Made by a program: the position numbers and the translations under genes. 8,196 nucleotides of DNA from Phycisphaerae bacterium (GTDB lineage: Bacteria > Planctomycetota > Phycisphaerae > JAAYCJ01), in contig JAAZAW010000283.1 in assembly GCA_012514125.1 (NCBI GenBank), positions 1 through 8,196 on the forward strand, written 5' to 3'. This document shows positions 1 through 6,670 of this stretch, piece after piece; the first letter of the stretch is position 1, and each line of letters begins with the position of its first letter. The notes under the pieces are model-generated. The model did not search any database, was not told the DNA's origin, and saw only the letters and a program-made list of their open reading frames with translations.

Positions 1-272
1 ACGCGCCGGTTCTGATCTTCGACGAAGCCACCAGTCAAATCGACGCCGACAGTGAATTCAAAATTCAACAGGCCATCGATGAATTTCTCCCTGGTCGAAC
101 CGCGCTGATTATCGCTCACCGATTCAGCACCATTAAAAAAGCCGACAAGATCGTCGTCATGGATCGCGGCAAGATCGTCGCGTGCGGTTCGCATCAGGAA
201 CTTATCGATTCCTCGCCGCTCTATCAAAGTCTCTATCAGACCCAGCTAAAAGGTTTGCAGCAGGACGCATAA
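1..272 (+). CDS. ABC transporter ATP-binding protein, C-terminal fragment (exporter type)
   Basis: Only the last 89 residues are in the window; the gene begins to the left, and the first complete codon is at base 3. The visible part is the second half of an ABC nucleotide-binding domain. It shows a Walker B strand with catalytic glutamate (VLIFDEATS), a D-loop (SQIDADSE) and an H-loop (LIIAHRFSTI), followed by the usual strand and helix (KIVVMDRGKIVACGSHQELI) and a short tail ending at TAA 270-272. This arrangement, including the STI after the switch histidine, is typical of MsbA/lipid-A or multidrug exporters that fuse membrane and ATPase domains. The membrane domain is not visible, so that subfamily is inferred. 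The D-loop has SQID where SALD is more usual, and the H-loop has HRFST where HRLST is more usual; both changes are conservative. The substrate cannot be told from this fragment. Confidence 0.93.
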   Translation, partial: APVLIFDEATSQIDADSEFKIQQAIDEFLPGRTALIIAHRFSTIKKADKIVVMDRGKIVACGSHQELIDSSPLYQSLYQTQLKGLQQDA

Positions 273-292
273 ACGGGTATATTTTTCGGCAG

Positions 293-361
293 GGTGGATT
301 TTCTTAAATCCATCATTTGTTTCAACGATAAATGAAACGGTGGGTCTAGGAAAACCTACCC
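293..361 (+). other. three consecutive hairpins in the ABC-HIT spacer
   Basis: The 105-base spacer between the ABC gene and the HIT gene can form three stem-loops in a row. The first is 293-314, a nine-pair stem (GGTGGATTT with AAATCCATC, one G-U pair) closed by TCTT. The second is 319-338, GTTTCA with TGAAAC around eight bases. The third is 342-361, TAGG with CCTA around AAAA, extended by GGG with CCC across a two-base bulge. The last ends four bases before the Shine-Dalgarno sequence of the HIT gene. No long T-run follows any of them, so none is a textbook intrinsic terminator. They may mark a weak terminator, an mRNA-processing site or a translation-control leader. The pairings are read directly; the role is unknown. 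Confidence 0.4.
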
Positions 362-364
362 TAC

Positions 365-370
365 AGGAGA
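365..370 (+). promoter_or_regulatory. ribosome binding site of the HIT gene
   Basis: AGGAGA lies seven bases before the ATG at 378, a near-ideal Shine-Dalgarno sequence that fixes this start. Confidence 0.8.
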
Positions 371-377
371 CATACTG

Positions 378-791
378 ATGTTGGACTGCATTTTCTGTAA
401 AATCGTCGCCGGTAAAATTCCATCGCTCAAAATCTACGAAAACGATCATGTTCTGTCGTTTCTGGATATCGGCCCTCTCTCCGATGGGCATACGCTCGTG
501 ATTCCCAAAAAACATTATACCGTTCTGCACGAAATGTCCGATGTCGATCTTGCGGAAATCGGCAAAGCGTTGCCGCGAATCGCCCAGGCGGTGATGGCGG
601 CTACCGGAACCGACGCTTACAACGTGTTGCAAAATAATGGTCGAACCGCCGGTCAACTTGTCGATCATGTTCACTTTCATATTATTCCTCGCGTGAACGA
701 CGATGGTCTGGGTTATCGCTGGAACGCCCAAAAATATCCCGAAGGCAAGGACAAAAAAATTCAACAGGCGATCATCGCCGAATTGCGCTGA
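378..791 (+). CDS. HIT family protein (Hint/HinT-like purine nucleoside phosphoramidase or nucleotide hydrolase)
   Basis: This 137-residue protein is a full-length histidine-triad protein. The triad itself is at residues 97-103 (HVHFHII); in the family the middle histidine is the nucleophile that attacks the alpha-phosphate of AMP-linked substrates. The N-terminus has CIFC (C4 and C7). Together with H46 and H97 these match the zinc-binding set of Hint-type HIT proteins. The segment from GHTLVIPKKHY (residues 37-47) to the QNNGRTAGQ loop (85-93) is the usual nucleotide-binding core. The family hydrolyses adenosine phosphoramidates or related AMP conjugates in the cytoplasm, and the physiological substrate is usually unknown. 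AGGAGA seven bases upstream supports the ATG. The stop at 789-791 is 13 bases before the CCA-transferase start, so the two are probably one transcript. Confidence 0.93.
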   Translation: MLDCIFCKIVAGKIPSLKIYENDHVLSFLDIGPLSDGHTLVIPKKHYTVLHEMSDVDLAEIGKALPRIAQAVMAATGTDAYNVLQNNGRTAGQLVDHVHFHIIPRVNDDGLGYRWNAQKYPEGKDKKIQQAIIAELR

Positions 792-804
792 TCGGGGTGT
801 TTTC

Positions 805-2145
805 ATGACCAGTCGTGATGCCGCCCTCAAGATCGTCCATCGCCTGCGTCAGCAGGGTCATCAGGCCTATCTGGTCGGCGGCTGTGTTCGTGATATCCTT
901 CTGGGTCGAGAGGTTCACGATCATGATATCGCTACCAGCGCCTCGCCTGATGAAATCTTTCGTCTGTTTCCAAAGACTCTTAAGGTCGGTGCCCAGTTCG
1001 GTGTGGCTATGGTCGGCATGGGAGGCCGGTGGATCGAAGTGGCTACGTTTCGCTGCGATGAAGGGTACACCGATGGTCGTCATCCCGACCGCGTGCGTCC
1101 CGGCTCGATCGAAGAAGACACCCAACGCCGCGATTTCACCATCAACGGCATGTTCCTCGATCCTGCAACCAACGAAGTCGTCGATCTTGTCGGTGGAAAA
1201 TCCGATCTTGAAAACCGTATCATTCGTGCCATAGGTCAACCGGCTCAGCGTTTCGACGAAGACCATCTTCGCATGCTTCGTGCCGTCCGATTCGCCGCAC
1301 AACTTGAAGATTTTCAGATTGAAGAACAAACCGCTCAGGCCATAAAAACGCTCGCGCCTCAAATTCGGAAAATCAGTGCCGAACGCATTCTCGACGAACT
1401 CAAAAAAATCCTTCTGAGTCCCGGTAGAACCCTCGGCATCGAATTAGCCGATCAATTGGGACTTCTCGAACACATTCTGCCCCAGGTCCACGCTCTGCAC
1501 GATCAACCCGCGAAATCTTTCACCGGTCAACCTCTTGCCGATGACGCCTTTACACAAACGCTCCGCGTCCTGAGCGCCTTGCCTGGTCGCTGTAAATTTG
1601 AAACCGCACTGGCCGCTCTGCTGCATCTGACGGGCGTGTCGAAACAAGATCCCCTGGAATGTCAAACACCGATCCGCACTCGTTTGAATTCCGCCCAGAT
1701 GAATCCTTCCGCGATCTGCGCCGGCAGCATTGCCCGAACTCTCACATGCAGCAATCAGCAGCGAATCGATACCGTTTGGCTGACGCAATTTCTCCCGCTT
1801 CTTGGACGCGCCGATACGTTCAAGCTCAGCGAAATCAAACGAATAAAAATCTATGGCTATTATGACGCCCTGATCACTTTATTTCGCGCCCGAACCGACG
1901 CAGGTTTGGAACCGCCCCGACTTATCGAATCCATCGAGCAACAAGCGGCTCATATCGACCCCGAAACGCTCGTGCAGGACCCGTTCATCACAGGTCAGGA
2001 CCTCCAGGACACTCTGGGCCTGAACCCCGGCCCGTTCTTTCAGGAAATTCTGGGCAAAATCTACGACGCCCAACTCGATGAAACGATAAAGACTAAGTCC
2101 GAAGCCCTTGATCTTGCCCGCACTTTCATTTCGCGAAATTCATAG
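805..2145 (+). CDS. cca: CCA-adding-type tRNA nucleotidyltransferase (class II nucleotidyltransferase / poly(A) polymerase head)
   Basis: I start the protein at ATG 805 (446 residues), preceded by GGGGTG at 794-799. The reading frame is open back to 703, but that part overlaps the HIT gene and looks non-coding. The head domain has LVGGCVRDILLG (residues 23-34) and catalytic carboxylates D39 and D41 (HDHDIAT). A flexible-loop region YTDGRHPD (88-95), RRDFTIN (108-114) and the nucleotide-selecting EDxxR motif as EDHLR (152-156) follow. The C-terminus (LVQDPFITGQDL onward) is the tRNA-binding tail. These are hallmarks of enzymes that add CCA to tRNA 3' ends using CTP and ATP. Having both EDxxR and the loop argues for a complete enzyme rather than a CC-only adder. 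The middle (AALLHLTGVSK) resembles an HD-type helix in which the metal-binding HD has become HL. A poly(A) polymerase role cannot be excluded by sequence alone. Confidence 0.9.
   Translation: MTSRDAALKIVHRLRQQGHQAYLVGGCVRDILLGREVHDHDIATSASPDEIFRLFPKTLKVGAQFGVAMVGMGGRWIEVATFRCDEGYTDGRHPDRVRPGSIEEDTQRRDFTINGMFLDPATNEVVDLVGGKSDLENRIIRAIGQPAQRFDEDHLRMLRAVRFAAQLEDFQIEEQTAQAIKTLAPQIRKISAERILDELKKILLSPGRTLGIELADQLGLLEHILPQVHALHDQPAKSFTGQPLADDAFTQTLRVLSALPGRCKFETALAALLHLTGVSKQDPLECQTPIRTRLNSAQMNPSAICAGSIARTLTCSNQQRIDTVWLTQFLPLLGRADTFKLSEIKRIKIYGYYDALITLFRARTDAGLEPPRLIESIEQQAAHIDPETLVQDPFITGQDLQDTLGLNPGPFFQEILGKIYDAQLDETIKTKSEALDLARTFISRNS
2128..2139. repeat. 12-base perfect palindrome at the end of the CCA gene
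   Basis: ATTTCGCGAAAT is its own reverse complement and overlaps the last codons of the plus-strand gene, 55 bases from the end of the convergent fliN-like gene. It has no T-run on either side. It could be a protein site, a weak barrier between convergent transcripts, or chance. Confidence 0.25.
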
Positions 2146-2193
2146 GCGTATTCGTCTTTCCGCCGTCTGTTGTTTGCAGCCCATAGCTCGCAT

Positions 2194-2652
2194 TTATTTC
2201 CCCGCCATCGCCTTGATGACCTGCGAAATCGTGCTCAGGTTTGTGATTCGCAGACCGAACTTCTCGCCTACTTTCACGGTCTGGCCTGTCCCGATACACT
2301 TGTTGTTGATCATCAATTCCAGCGGTTCGCTGACGGTTTTATTGAATTCGATAATTGCTCCGGGCGCCAACTTGACCACTTCGCCCATTGGCATGACCTT
2401 TTCCGCCAAACGAACGATAATGGGAACCTGTAACCGTAAAATCCGTTGAATTTCCGCTGTTTTTGGAAAATCAATCTGCCTGGAAGGAGCTGCCTGTAAC
2501 GTCTCTGCTTCGTTATACACCACCTGATACAAACCCTTTCCCTTGCCGGATGTCTTTTTACTCTCTGGATCGTCAACTATCGTTGCCGATTCAGAGGTCC
2601 CTTTTAAAGCTGTTTCGCTTTGCAAAAGCATTTCAATGTCGCTCTGATCCAT
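2194..2652 (-). CDS. fliN: FliN-like flagellar motor switch protein (SpoA domain) with a CheY-binding-like N-terminal peptide
   Basis: The protein has 152 residues. Residues about 68-140 form one SpoA/surface-presentation-of-antigens domain of the FliN type: LRLQVPIIVRLAEKVMPMG, then VVKLAPGAIIEF, then the closing VKVGEKFGLRITNL. FliN forms the lower C-ring of the flagellar motor and also docks export components. The first ten residues, MDQSDIEMLL, resemble the LSQAEIDALL peptide by which FliM, and FliY in Bacillus, bind phosphorylated CheY. A polar, lysine- and glycine-containing linker of about 55 residues joins the two parts. ATG 2650-2652 is preceded by GAGGGA (2657-2662) with a short four-base gap. 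No other flagellar gene is in the window, so this is an orphan copy beside housekeeping genes. It could serve the flagellar motor or a non-flagellar secretion C-ring; SpoA domains occur in both. Confidence 0.85.
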   Translation of the reverse strand: MDQSDIEMLLQSETALKGTSESATIVDDPESKKTSGKGKGLYQVVYNEAETLQAAPSRQIDFPKTAEIQRILRLQVPIIVRLAEKVMPMGEVVKLAPGAIIEFNKTVSEPLELMINNKCIGTGQTVKVGEKFGLRITNLSTISQVIKAMAGK

Positions 2653-2765
2653 AACGTCCCTCGCATATTCAGCAGCTGTGACTCATAAACAGGAACTTAC
2701 TTACGCAGCGTATTGTTGCGAAACCTTACACCCGGTAAAAAATATTTCAAATACGACCCATATTT

Positions 2766-2794
2766 ATATTATGATTATCGGTCGTTATCATCAA
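2766..2794 (-). promoter_or_regulatory. overlapping sigma-70-like promoter candidate for fliN
   Basis: On the minus strand TTGATG (2789-2794) and TAATAT (2766-2771) are separated by 17 bases. Each hexamer matches consensus at four of six positions. It overlaps the sigma-28-like site, so at most one of the two may be real. Confidence 0.3.
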
Positions 2795-2802
2795 CGGCTT
2801 TA
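2775..2802 (-). promoter_or_regulatory. sigma-28 (FliA)-like promoter candidate upstream of fliN
   Basis: Read on the minus strand, TAAA (2799-2802) is followed after 16 bases by ACCGATAA (2775-2782). The FliA consensus is TAAA, 15 bases, GCCGATAA, so the -10 matches at 7 of 8 positions with spacing one base long. It would start the transcript about 115 bases before the fliN-like ATG. Location upstream of a flagellar gene supports it, but the match is imperfect and untested. Confidence 0.4.
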
Positions 2803-2830
2803 ACCCTTCCAAACTGATAATTTCTCTGAT

Positions 2831-3292
2831 TTACACTTCCGGCATGGGTGGGATATGCTTAAACCCTAATGTCGAAAGGTATTTTTGGGTCTGACGGTGC
2901 ATCACGTTCGCATCAGCTACACTGTGATCATCGTAGCCTAACAAATGTAACAGTCCATGAACAATATAAAGGGCCAGTTCCGTGCCTGGTTCGACTTTGA
3001 ATTTCGCTGCTTTTTCACGAGCCAGTTGGCTGTTAACAATAATCTGCCCCAGCCATTGCGAATCGCCCGGTTCGCTCAGATTGAACGAAAAAACGTCGGT
3101 TCGATAACGCTTATGAGCATATTGTTGGGCAAAATCTGCCATCCGTTTATCGCCCACCACTGCCACCGAAATCTCCGCCTTGCGAACCTTTTGGTCTGAA
3201 AGGACTGTTTCGACAATGTTGACAATTCGCTTGGGCGAGAGAGGCAACTTTCGCACAAACGAAGTCACATCGATCCGGTAGTCCGTTTTCAT
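2831..3292 (-). CDS. ybeY: endoribonuclease YbeY (16S rRNA maturation / ribosome quality control)
   Basis: This 153-residue protein is a full-length member of the UPF0054/YbeY metalloprotein family, which acts in the cytoplasm on 16S rRNA 3'-end processing and removal of defective ribosomes. The family signature is clear: YRTDVFSFNL (63-72), LGQIIVN (81-87), and the metal site HGLLHLLGYDDH (112-123). In the usual motif, HGxLHLxGYDH, the third histidine is ten residues after the first. Here that position is D122 and the histidine is one residue later, H123. The start ATG 3290-3292 lies two bases after the pgpH stop, with AGGGA at 3300-3304 inside the end of pgpH, so translation is probably coupled. 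It closes the cdsA-phoH-pgpH-ybeY operon. PhoH/YbeZ is a known functional and genomic partner of YbeY. Confidence 0.93.
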   Translation of the reverse strand: MKTDYRIDVTSFVRKLPLSPKRIVNIVETVLSDQKVRKAEISVAVVGDKRMADFAQQYAHKRYRTDVFSFNLSEPGDSQWLGQIIVNSQLAREKAAKFKVEPGTELALYIVHGLLHLLGYDDHSVADANVMHRQTQKYLSTLGFKHIPPMPEV

Positions 3293-3294
3293 GA

Positions 3295-5589
3295 CTAAAT
3301 CCCTGTAGCCACTTTGGTTGTGGTGGTTTCGGGAGTCGATGTCTGAGCCGTTTGCGTCGCTGCTGTGGAAGGATAGGCAATTCTGCTGTGATACATGGCC
3401 CAGAGGCTTTTGACCAGACTTTCTTCAACAAGCCGTAATTCTCGAAGGGTGATTTCACATTCGTCGAATTGTCCGTCTTCCAGACGTTTTTTGACGATCT
3501 GATGAACGATCGATTCGATTCGGCCCGCGGTAGGTTCCGCCAGCGATCGGGTTGCCCCTTCCACGCCGTCGGCCAACATCAAAATCGCACTTTCTTTACT
3601 GTGCGGTTTGGGACCTGGATAACGAAACGCGACGTTGAGCGATTCTTTATCGCTGTCGGGTTGTTGTGAAGCTAAGTGATAGAAATATTCCACCAGTGTC
3701 GTGCCGTGATGTTCAGTGATAAAGGGATATAGTATTTTGGGCAGTCCATATTCCTGAGCGATTTCAAGTCCATCCTTGACGTGTCCAATGATAATCAGAA
3801 AGCTCATTGCCGGTGATAAATTCTTATGTCTGGTAACAATGTTACCGGGCTGATTTTCGACGAAATATTTGGGTTTGGCGATCTTGCCGATGTCGTGGTA
3901 ATAGGCACCCACGCGTGCCAGAAGGCCGTTAGCGCCGATGGCATCGGCAGCGGCTTCGGCCAGCGCGCCGATTTGGAGGGAGTGATTATAAGTTCCCGGC
4001 GCTTCGATGGCTAGTCGCCGCAGTAGCGGTTTGCTTACGTCGCAGCATTCGAGCAGGGTCATGCTGGTGGCGATTTTGAAAATGCGTTCGATTGCAGGCA
4101 GTAATCCCTGGACGACAAACCCCGCCACAAGCGCTCCGCCGGCGGCGTTCAAGGCGTTGCCGAGGATAAACCGAACGTCCTGATAGGTCGCGAGTTGCGA
4201 GGCCCATACGACCGCGAACGACATCAGCGCTGCGGCAGAGGCCACCTCGATGAGTTTTGATCGGCTACGAACATCTTCAAGCGTCAGTACCACTGTCGTG
4301 CCCGCCACCATCAGCGTCAAGAGCAAGCTGATACTGTCGCTGACGGTATTGAGTGTAATCATCAACAGAAGTACCGTGCTGGTCATGATCACCAAGGCAA
4401 AACGATGATCGTAAGTAATCGTCATAATTGCCGCAATCAAAACAACTTCAAATGTAGCGGTGTAAATGTTAAGTCCGCTCAGGTCCAGAACCCTGGCCAG
4501 GGCGATCATCAGAAAGACGCTTAACCCCAGCGCCGCCGCACGAGTCCAGTTACGGATTACCTGTCGCTGGAAGGTAAAGCAATAGACCCACATGGACAGC
4601 GTCACAAGAAGAACCAGAATCACCGTCCCTGCGTTTGCCAACAGGCGGTCGCGGGAATTCAGCGAGTTCCAGTAAGCCTCGTGTTCGAGTTTGAGCAGTT
4701 GATATTCCCGATTGCCGATTCGCTGATCCTGGCGAATCAGAATGCTGCCGGCTTCATACTTGCGGTATTGTTCGTTATCCGGCGAGCTATACCTGAAATT
4801 GCGCTGTTTATCGGTTTGGGCCTTGTCGAATTGCCAGATCGGCTGAAAATTAGTCGTCAAATATCGATAGACCAGCGGCTCCATCGCTTTCGGGAGGATT
4901 TTGGTTGTTTGAGTCAGAAAAGCATTGACCTTATCGACATCCTGGTCGAAAAACCACTGATCGGTCGATCGGTGAACTTTGGCCTGCGGGGCGTCGAGAA
5001 TGACGGTATTGGTTTTGCCGTATTCTTCGGGGCGAATTTCAATAATATTTCCGGCCAGAAGCCTGGCTTTAAGTTCACTAAGCAAATTCTGGTATTGTTC
5101 GGGCGAGGTTTCATCCACCAGCGTTCTCAGGGGAGCGAAATTCTGCTCGCTGATATTCCATTTTTGTTTGAGCGACTCTTTTTTTTCGGGGGTGAGTTCC
5201 TCGTATTTGGTTGGGGCGGCTTTCATTTCCGTATAGAACAAATTAAGGTCCTGTTCGATCTGTTTGAGGAACAGGTTGTTCGGCTCGTAGTAGTTTGGGG
5301 TGGATTGCTTAGCCTGCTCGCGGGCCTGCATGGTCGCCTGCTGGTCCAGTTCCTGAAAACCGGCTCGTACACGGATATCCTGGTTGGGTTTTTGGCCTAC
5401 CTGCCACGGCAGCACCTGTCCGCCGAAGATAATGACGGCGCTGGTGGCGAGCGTGAACAATATGCCGATGAGTACGGACCAGAGTGAGACTTTCTGGCGC
5501 AATTTCGCCACTGTTCCGGACGTTTTCACCGGCTGAATTCGACGCAGTTCGATTTTCTTATTTTTTCTGGAAAAAAACGGTATAGCCAC
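3295..5589 (-). CDS. pgpH: 7TM-HD family membrane phosphodiesterase (PgpH/YqfF-type, c-di-AMP hydrolase family)
   Basis: The protein has 764 residues and the family architecture. A basic cytoplasmic start is followed by one membrane segment (about 36-57), then an extracytoplasmic domain of about 255 residues. Seven membrane segments lie between about 317 and 500, and a cytoplasmic HD domain runs from about 510 to 735. HD metal and active-site residues are intact: H536 (TYNHS), H565-D566 (YYHDIGK), H588, H603, H627-H628 (TEHHGT) and D674. In Listeria and Bacillus this family degrades the second messenger c-di-AMP to pApA; that function here is by homology only. The tail (740-764) is a Thr/Ala/Ser-rich low-complexity stretch beyond the domain. 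The start is GTG 5587-5589, with GGAG at 5599-5602 nine bases upstream. It lies 41 bases after the phoH stop and 2 bases before ybeY, the order phoH-pgpH-ybeY also known in Firmicutes. Confidence 0.93.
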   Translation of the reverse strand: MAIPFFSRKNKKIELRRIQPVKTSGTVAKLRQKVSLWSVLIGILFTLATSAVIIFGGQVLPWQVGQKPNQDIRVRAGFQELDQQATMQAREQAKQSTPNYYEPNNLFLKQIEQDLNLFYTEMKAAPTKYEELTPEKKESLKQKWNISEQNFAPLRTLVDETSPEQYQNLLSELKARLLAGNIIEIRPEEYGKTNTVILDAPQAKVHRSTDQWFFDQDVDKVNAFLTQTTKILPKAMEPLVYRYLTTNFQPIWQFDKAQTDKQRNFRYSSPDNEQYRKYEAGSILIRQDQRIGNREYQLLKLEHEAYWNSLNSRDRLLANAGTVILVLLVTLSMWVYCFTFQRQVIRNWTRAAALGLSVFLMIALARVLDLSGLNIYTATFEVVLIAAIMTITYDHRFALVIMTSTVLLLMITLNTVSDSISLLLTLMVAGTTVVLTLEDVRSRSKLIEVASAAALMSFAVVWASQLATYQDVRFILGNALNAAGGALVAGFVVQGLLPAIERIFKIATSMTLLECCDVSKPLLRRLAIEAPGTYNHSLQIGALAEAAADAIGANGLLARVGAYYHDIGKIAKPKYFVENQPGNIVTRHKNLSPAMSFLIIIGHVKDGLEIAQEYGLPKILYPFITEHHGTTLVEYFYHLASQQPDSDKESLNVAFRYPGPKPHSKESAILMLADGVEGATRSLAEPTAGRIESIVHQIVKKRLEDGQFDECEITLRELRLVEESLVKSLWAMYHSRIAYPSTAATQTAQTSTPETTTTKVATGI

Positions 5590-5630
5590 TTTGTTTTACT
5601 CCGAGGAGTTGTTGTCTATCCCGAACATTT

Positions 5631-6632
5631 TTATTGGACGGCCAGAGCCTCTTTTCGTTTCTTTTTCGCGCCTGTGGCACTATGGTCGCCATAAGCTTCG
5701 ACAATGGTCTGCACCAATCGATGTCGGACAATGTCAAGGCCGGTCAGACGAACCACCGCGATGCCTCGTGTACCTTTGAGTTTTTTGATCGCATCGGTTA
5801 AGCCGGACCTTTCCGGGTGTTCCAGGTCGGTCTGGGTGTCGTCGCCGGTGACAATCATCTTAGAATGATGTCCCAACCGAGTCAAGAACATCAACATTTG
5901 TGAACTGGTCGTGTTCTGGGCTTCATCGAGAATGATCGCGGCGTTATTGAGTGTTCTGCCTCTCATGTACGCCAGGGGAATGACTTCAATTAAATCGTTG
6001 AGCATAAACCTCTTAAGCTGGTCGAACCCCATCATATCGTGCATGGCGTCGAAGATGGGACGCAGGTATGGATTGACCTTTGCCTGAAGATCGCCGGGCA
6101 GATAGCCTAGTTTTTCACCGGCTTCGACGGCAGGTCGGACCAGGACGATTCGCTTGATCACACCTCGTTTAAGGGCGGAAACCGCCATGGCGACCGCGAG
6201 GTAAGTTTTTCCGGTTCCTGCGGGTCCGGTGCAAAAGACCAGATCGTTCTGGGTGACTGCTTTGATATATTCCGCCTGTCCGGGCGTTTTTGGGCCGATG
6301 TGCATACCGCGTGCAAAAACTTCGATATGGGCGCTGAAACTTTCAGCGTCTTCGACGAAAGGTCTGTCATCGGTATCGGCATCTAGACTGCCAAGGGCTT
6401 CATGGACATCCGCAACCTCCAACTGGTCGCGGTCGTAAAGCATTTTTTGCATTCGTTCGATAATGGCGGCTACTTTCCCAACCGCCTGGGTCGATCCTGA
6501 AAGTTTCACGGCACCGTCCCGGGCCACAATTTGGACGTCGAACATTTCCCGAAGAATACGCAAGTTGCGGTCATTGGGTCCAAACAGGGCTGTTCGGTGG
6601 ACGTGAGCTTGTAAGGTTACTGTCAAATCCAC
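5631..6632 (-). CDS. phoH: PhoH family ATPase (PhoH/YbeZ)
   Basis: I choose GTG 6630-6632 as start (333 residues) because AGGAG (6641-6645) sits eight bases before it. The frame can be extended to ATG 6654-6656, adding eight residues, but that codon has only a weak AGGT upstream. The N-terminal part (about 1-65) fits the small KH-like RNA-binding region of PhoH proteins. The ATPase core has Walker A GPAGTGKT (136-143), VLVRPAVEAGEKLGYLPGD (163-181), Walker B IILDEAQN (233-240) and TGDDTQTDL (262-270). A probable arginine-finger segment, VRHRLVQTIVEAY, follows near 302-314. PhoH/YbeZ proteins are cytoplasmic ATPases, proposed to have RNA helicase activity and to work with YbeY in rRNA maturation; phosphate regulation is known only in some species. 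It follows cdsA by 38 bases. The tail is lysine- and arginine-rich (KKKRK). Confidence 0.93.
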   Translation of the reverse strand: MDLTVTLQAHVHRTALFGPNDRNLRILREMFDVQIVARDGAVKLSGSTQAVGKVAAIIERMQKMLYDRDQLEVADVHEALGSLDADTDDRPFVEDAESFSAHIEVFARGMHIGPKTPGQAEYIKAVTQNDLVFCTGPAGTGKTYLAVAMAVSALKRGVIKRIVLVRPAVEAGEKLGYLPGDLQAKVNPYLRPIFDAMHDMMGFDQLKRFMLNDLIEVIPLAYMRGRTLNNAAIILDEAQNTTSSQMLMFLTRLGHHSKMIVTGDDTQTDLEHPERSGLTDAIKKLKGTRGIAVVRLTGLDIVRHRLVQTIVEAYGDHSATGAKKKRKEALAVQ

Positions 6633-6640
6633 TCTATTTG

Positions 6641-6645
6641 CTCCT
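6641..6645 (-). promoter_or_regulatory. ribosome binding site deciding the phoH start
   Basis: AGGAG on the minus strand lies eight bases before GTG 6632, but inside the frame if ATG 6656 were used. It favours the shorter GTG-initiated protein. Confidence 0.65.
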
Positions 6646-6670
6646 GATTTTATCATTATTACCTATGAAT

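Noticed and set aside
703..804. Longer N-terminus of the CCA transferase
   Set aside because: These 34 codons overlap the HIT gene in another frame, precede the family's usual start and show no motif; ATG 805 has a ribosome site and gives the expected length.
246..830. 194-codon open frame on the minus strand opposite the HIT gene
   Set aside because: It is fully antisense to a conserved HIT protein with intact motifs, has no recognisable domain and reads like reverse-frame translation.
772..1362. 196-codon open frame on the minus strand opposite the CCA transferase head domain
   Set aside because: The plus strand carries all catalytic motifs of the nucleotidyltransferase here; the antisense product has no family features.
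2146..2193. Bidirectional terminator between the convergent CCA and fliN genes
   Set aside because: Only a four-pair GGCG/CGCC stem with a 12-base loop and no T-run is visible, which is too weak to call.
4681..5487. 268-codon open frame on the plus strand opposite pgpH
   Set aside because: It is antisense to the conserved extracytoplasmic part of the 7TM-HD protein. Its Phe/Leu/Gly-rich composition is what reverse translation of that region gives, and no domain is seen.
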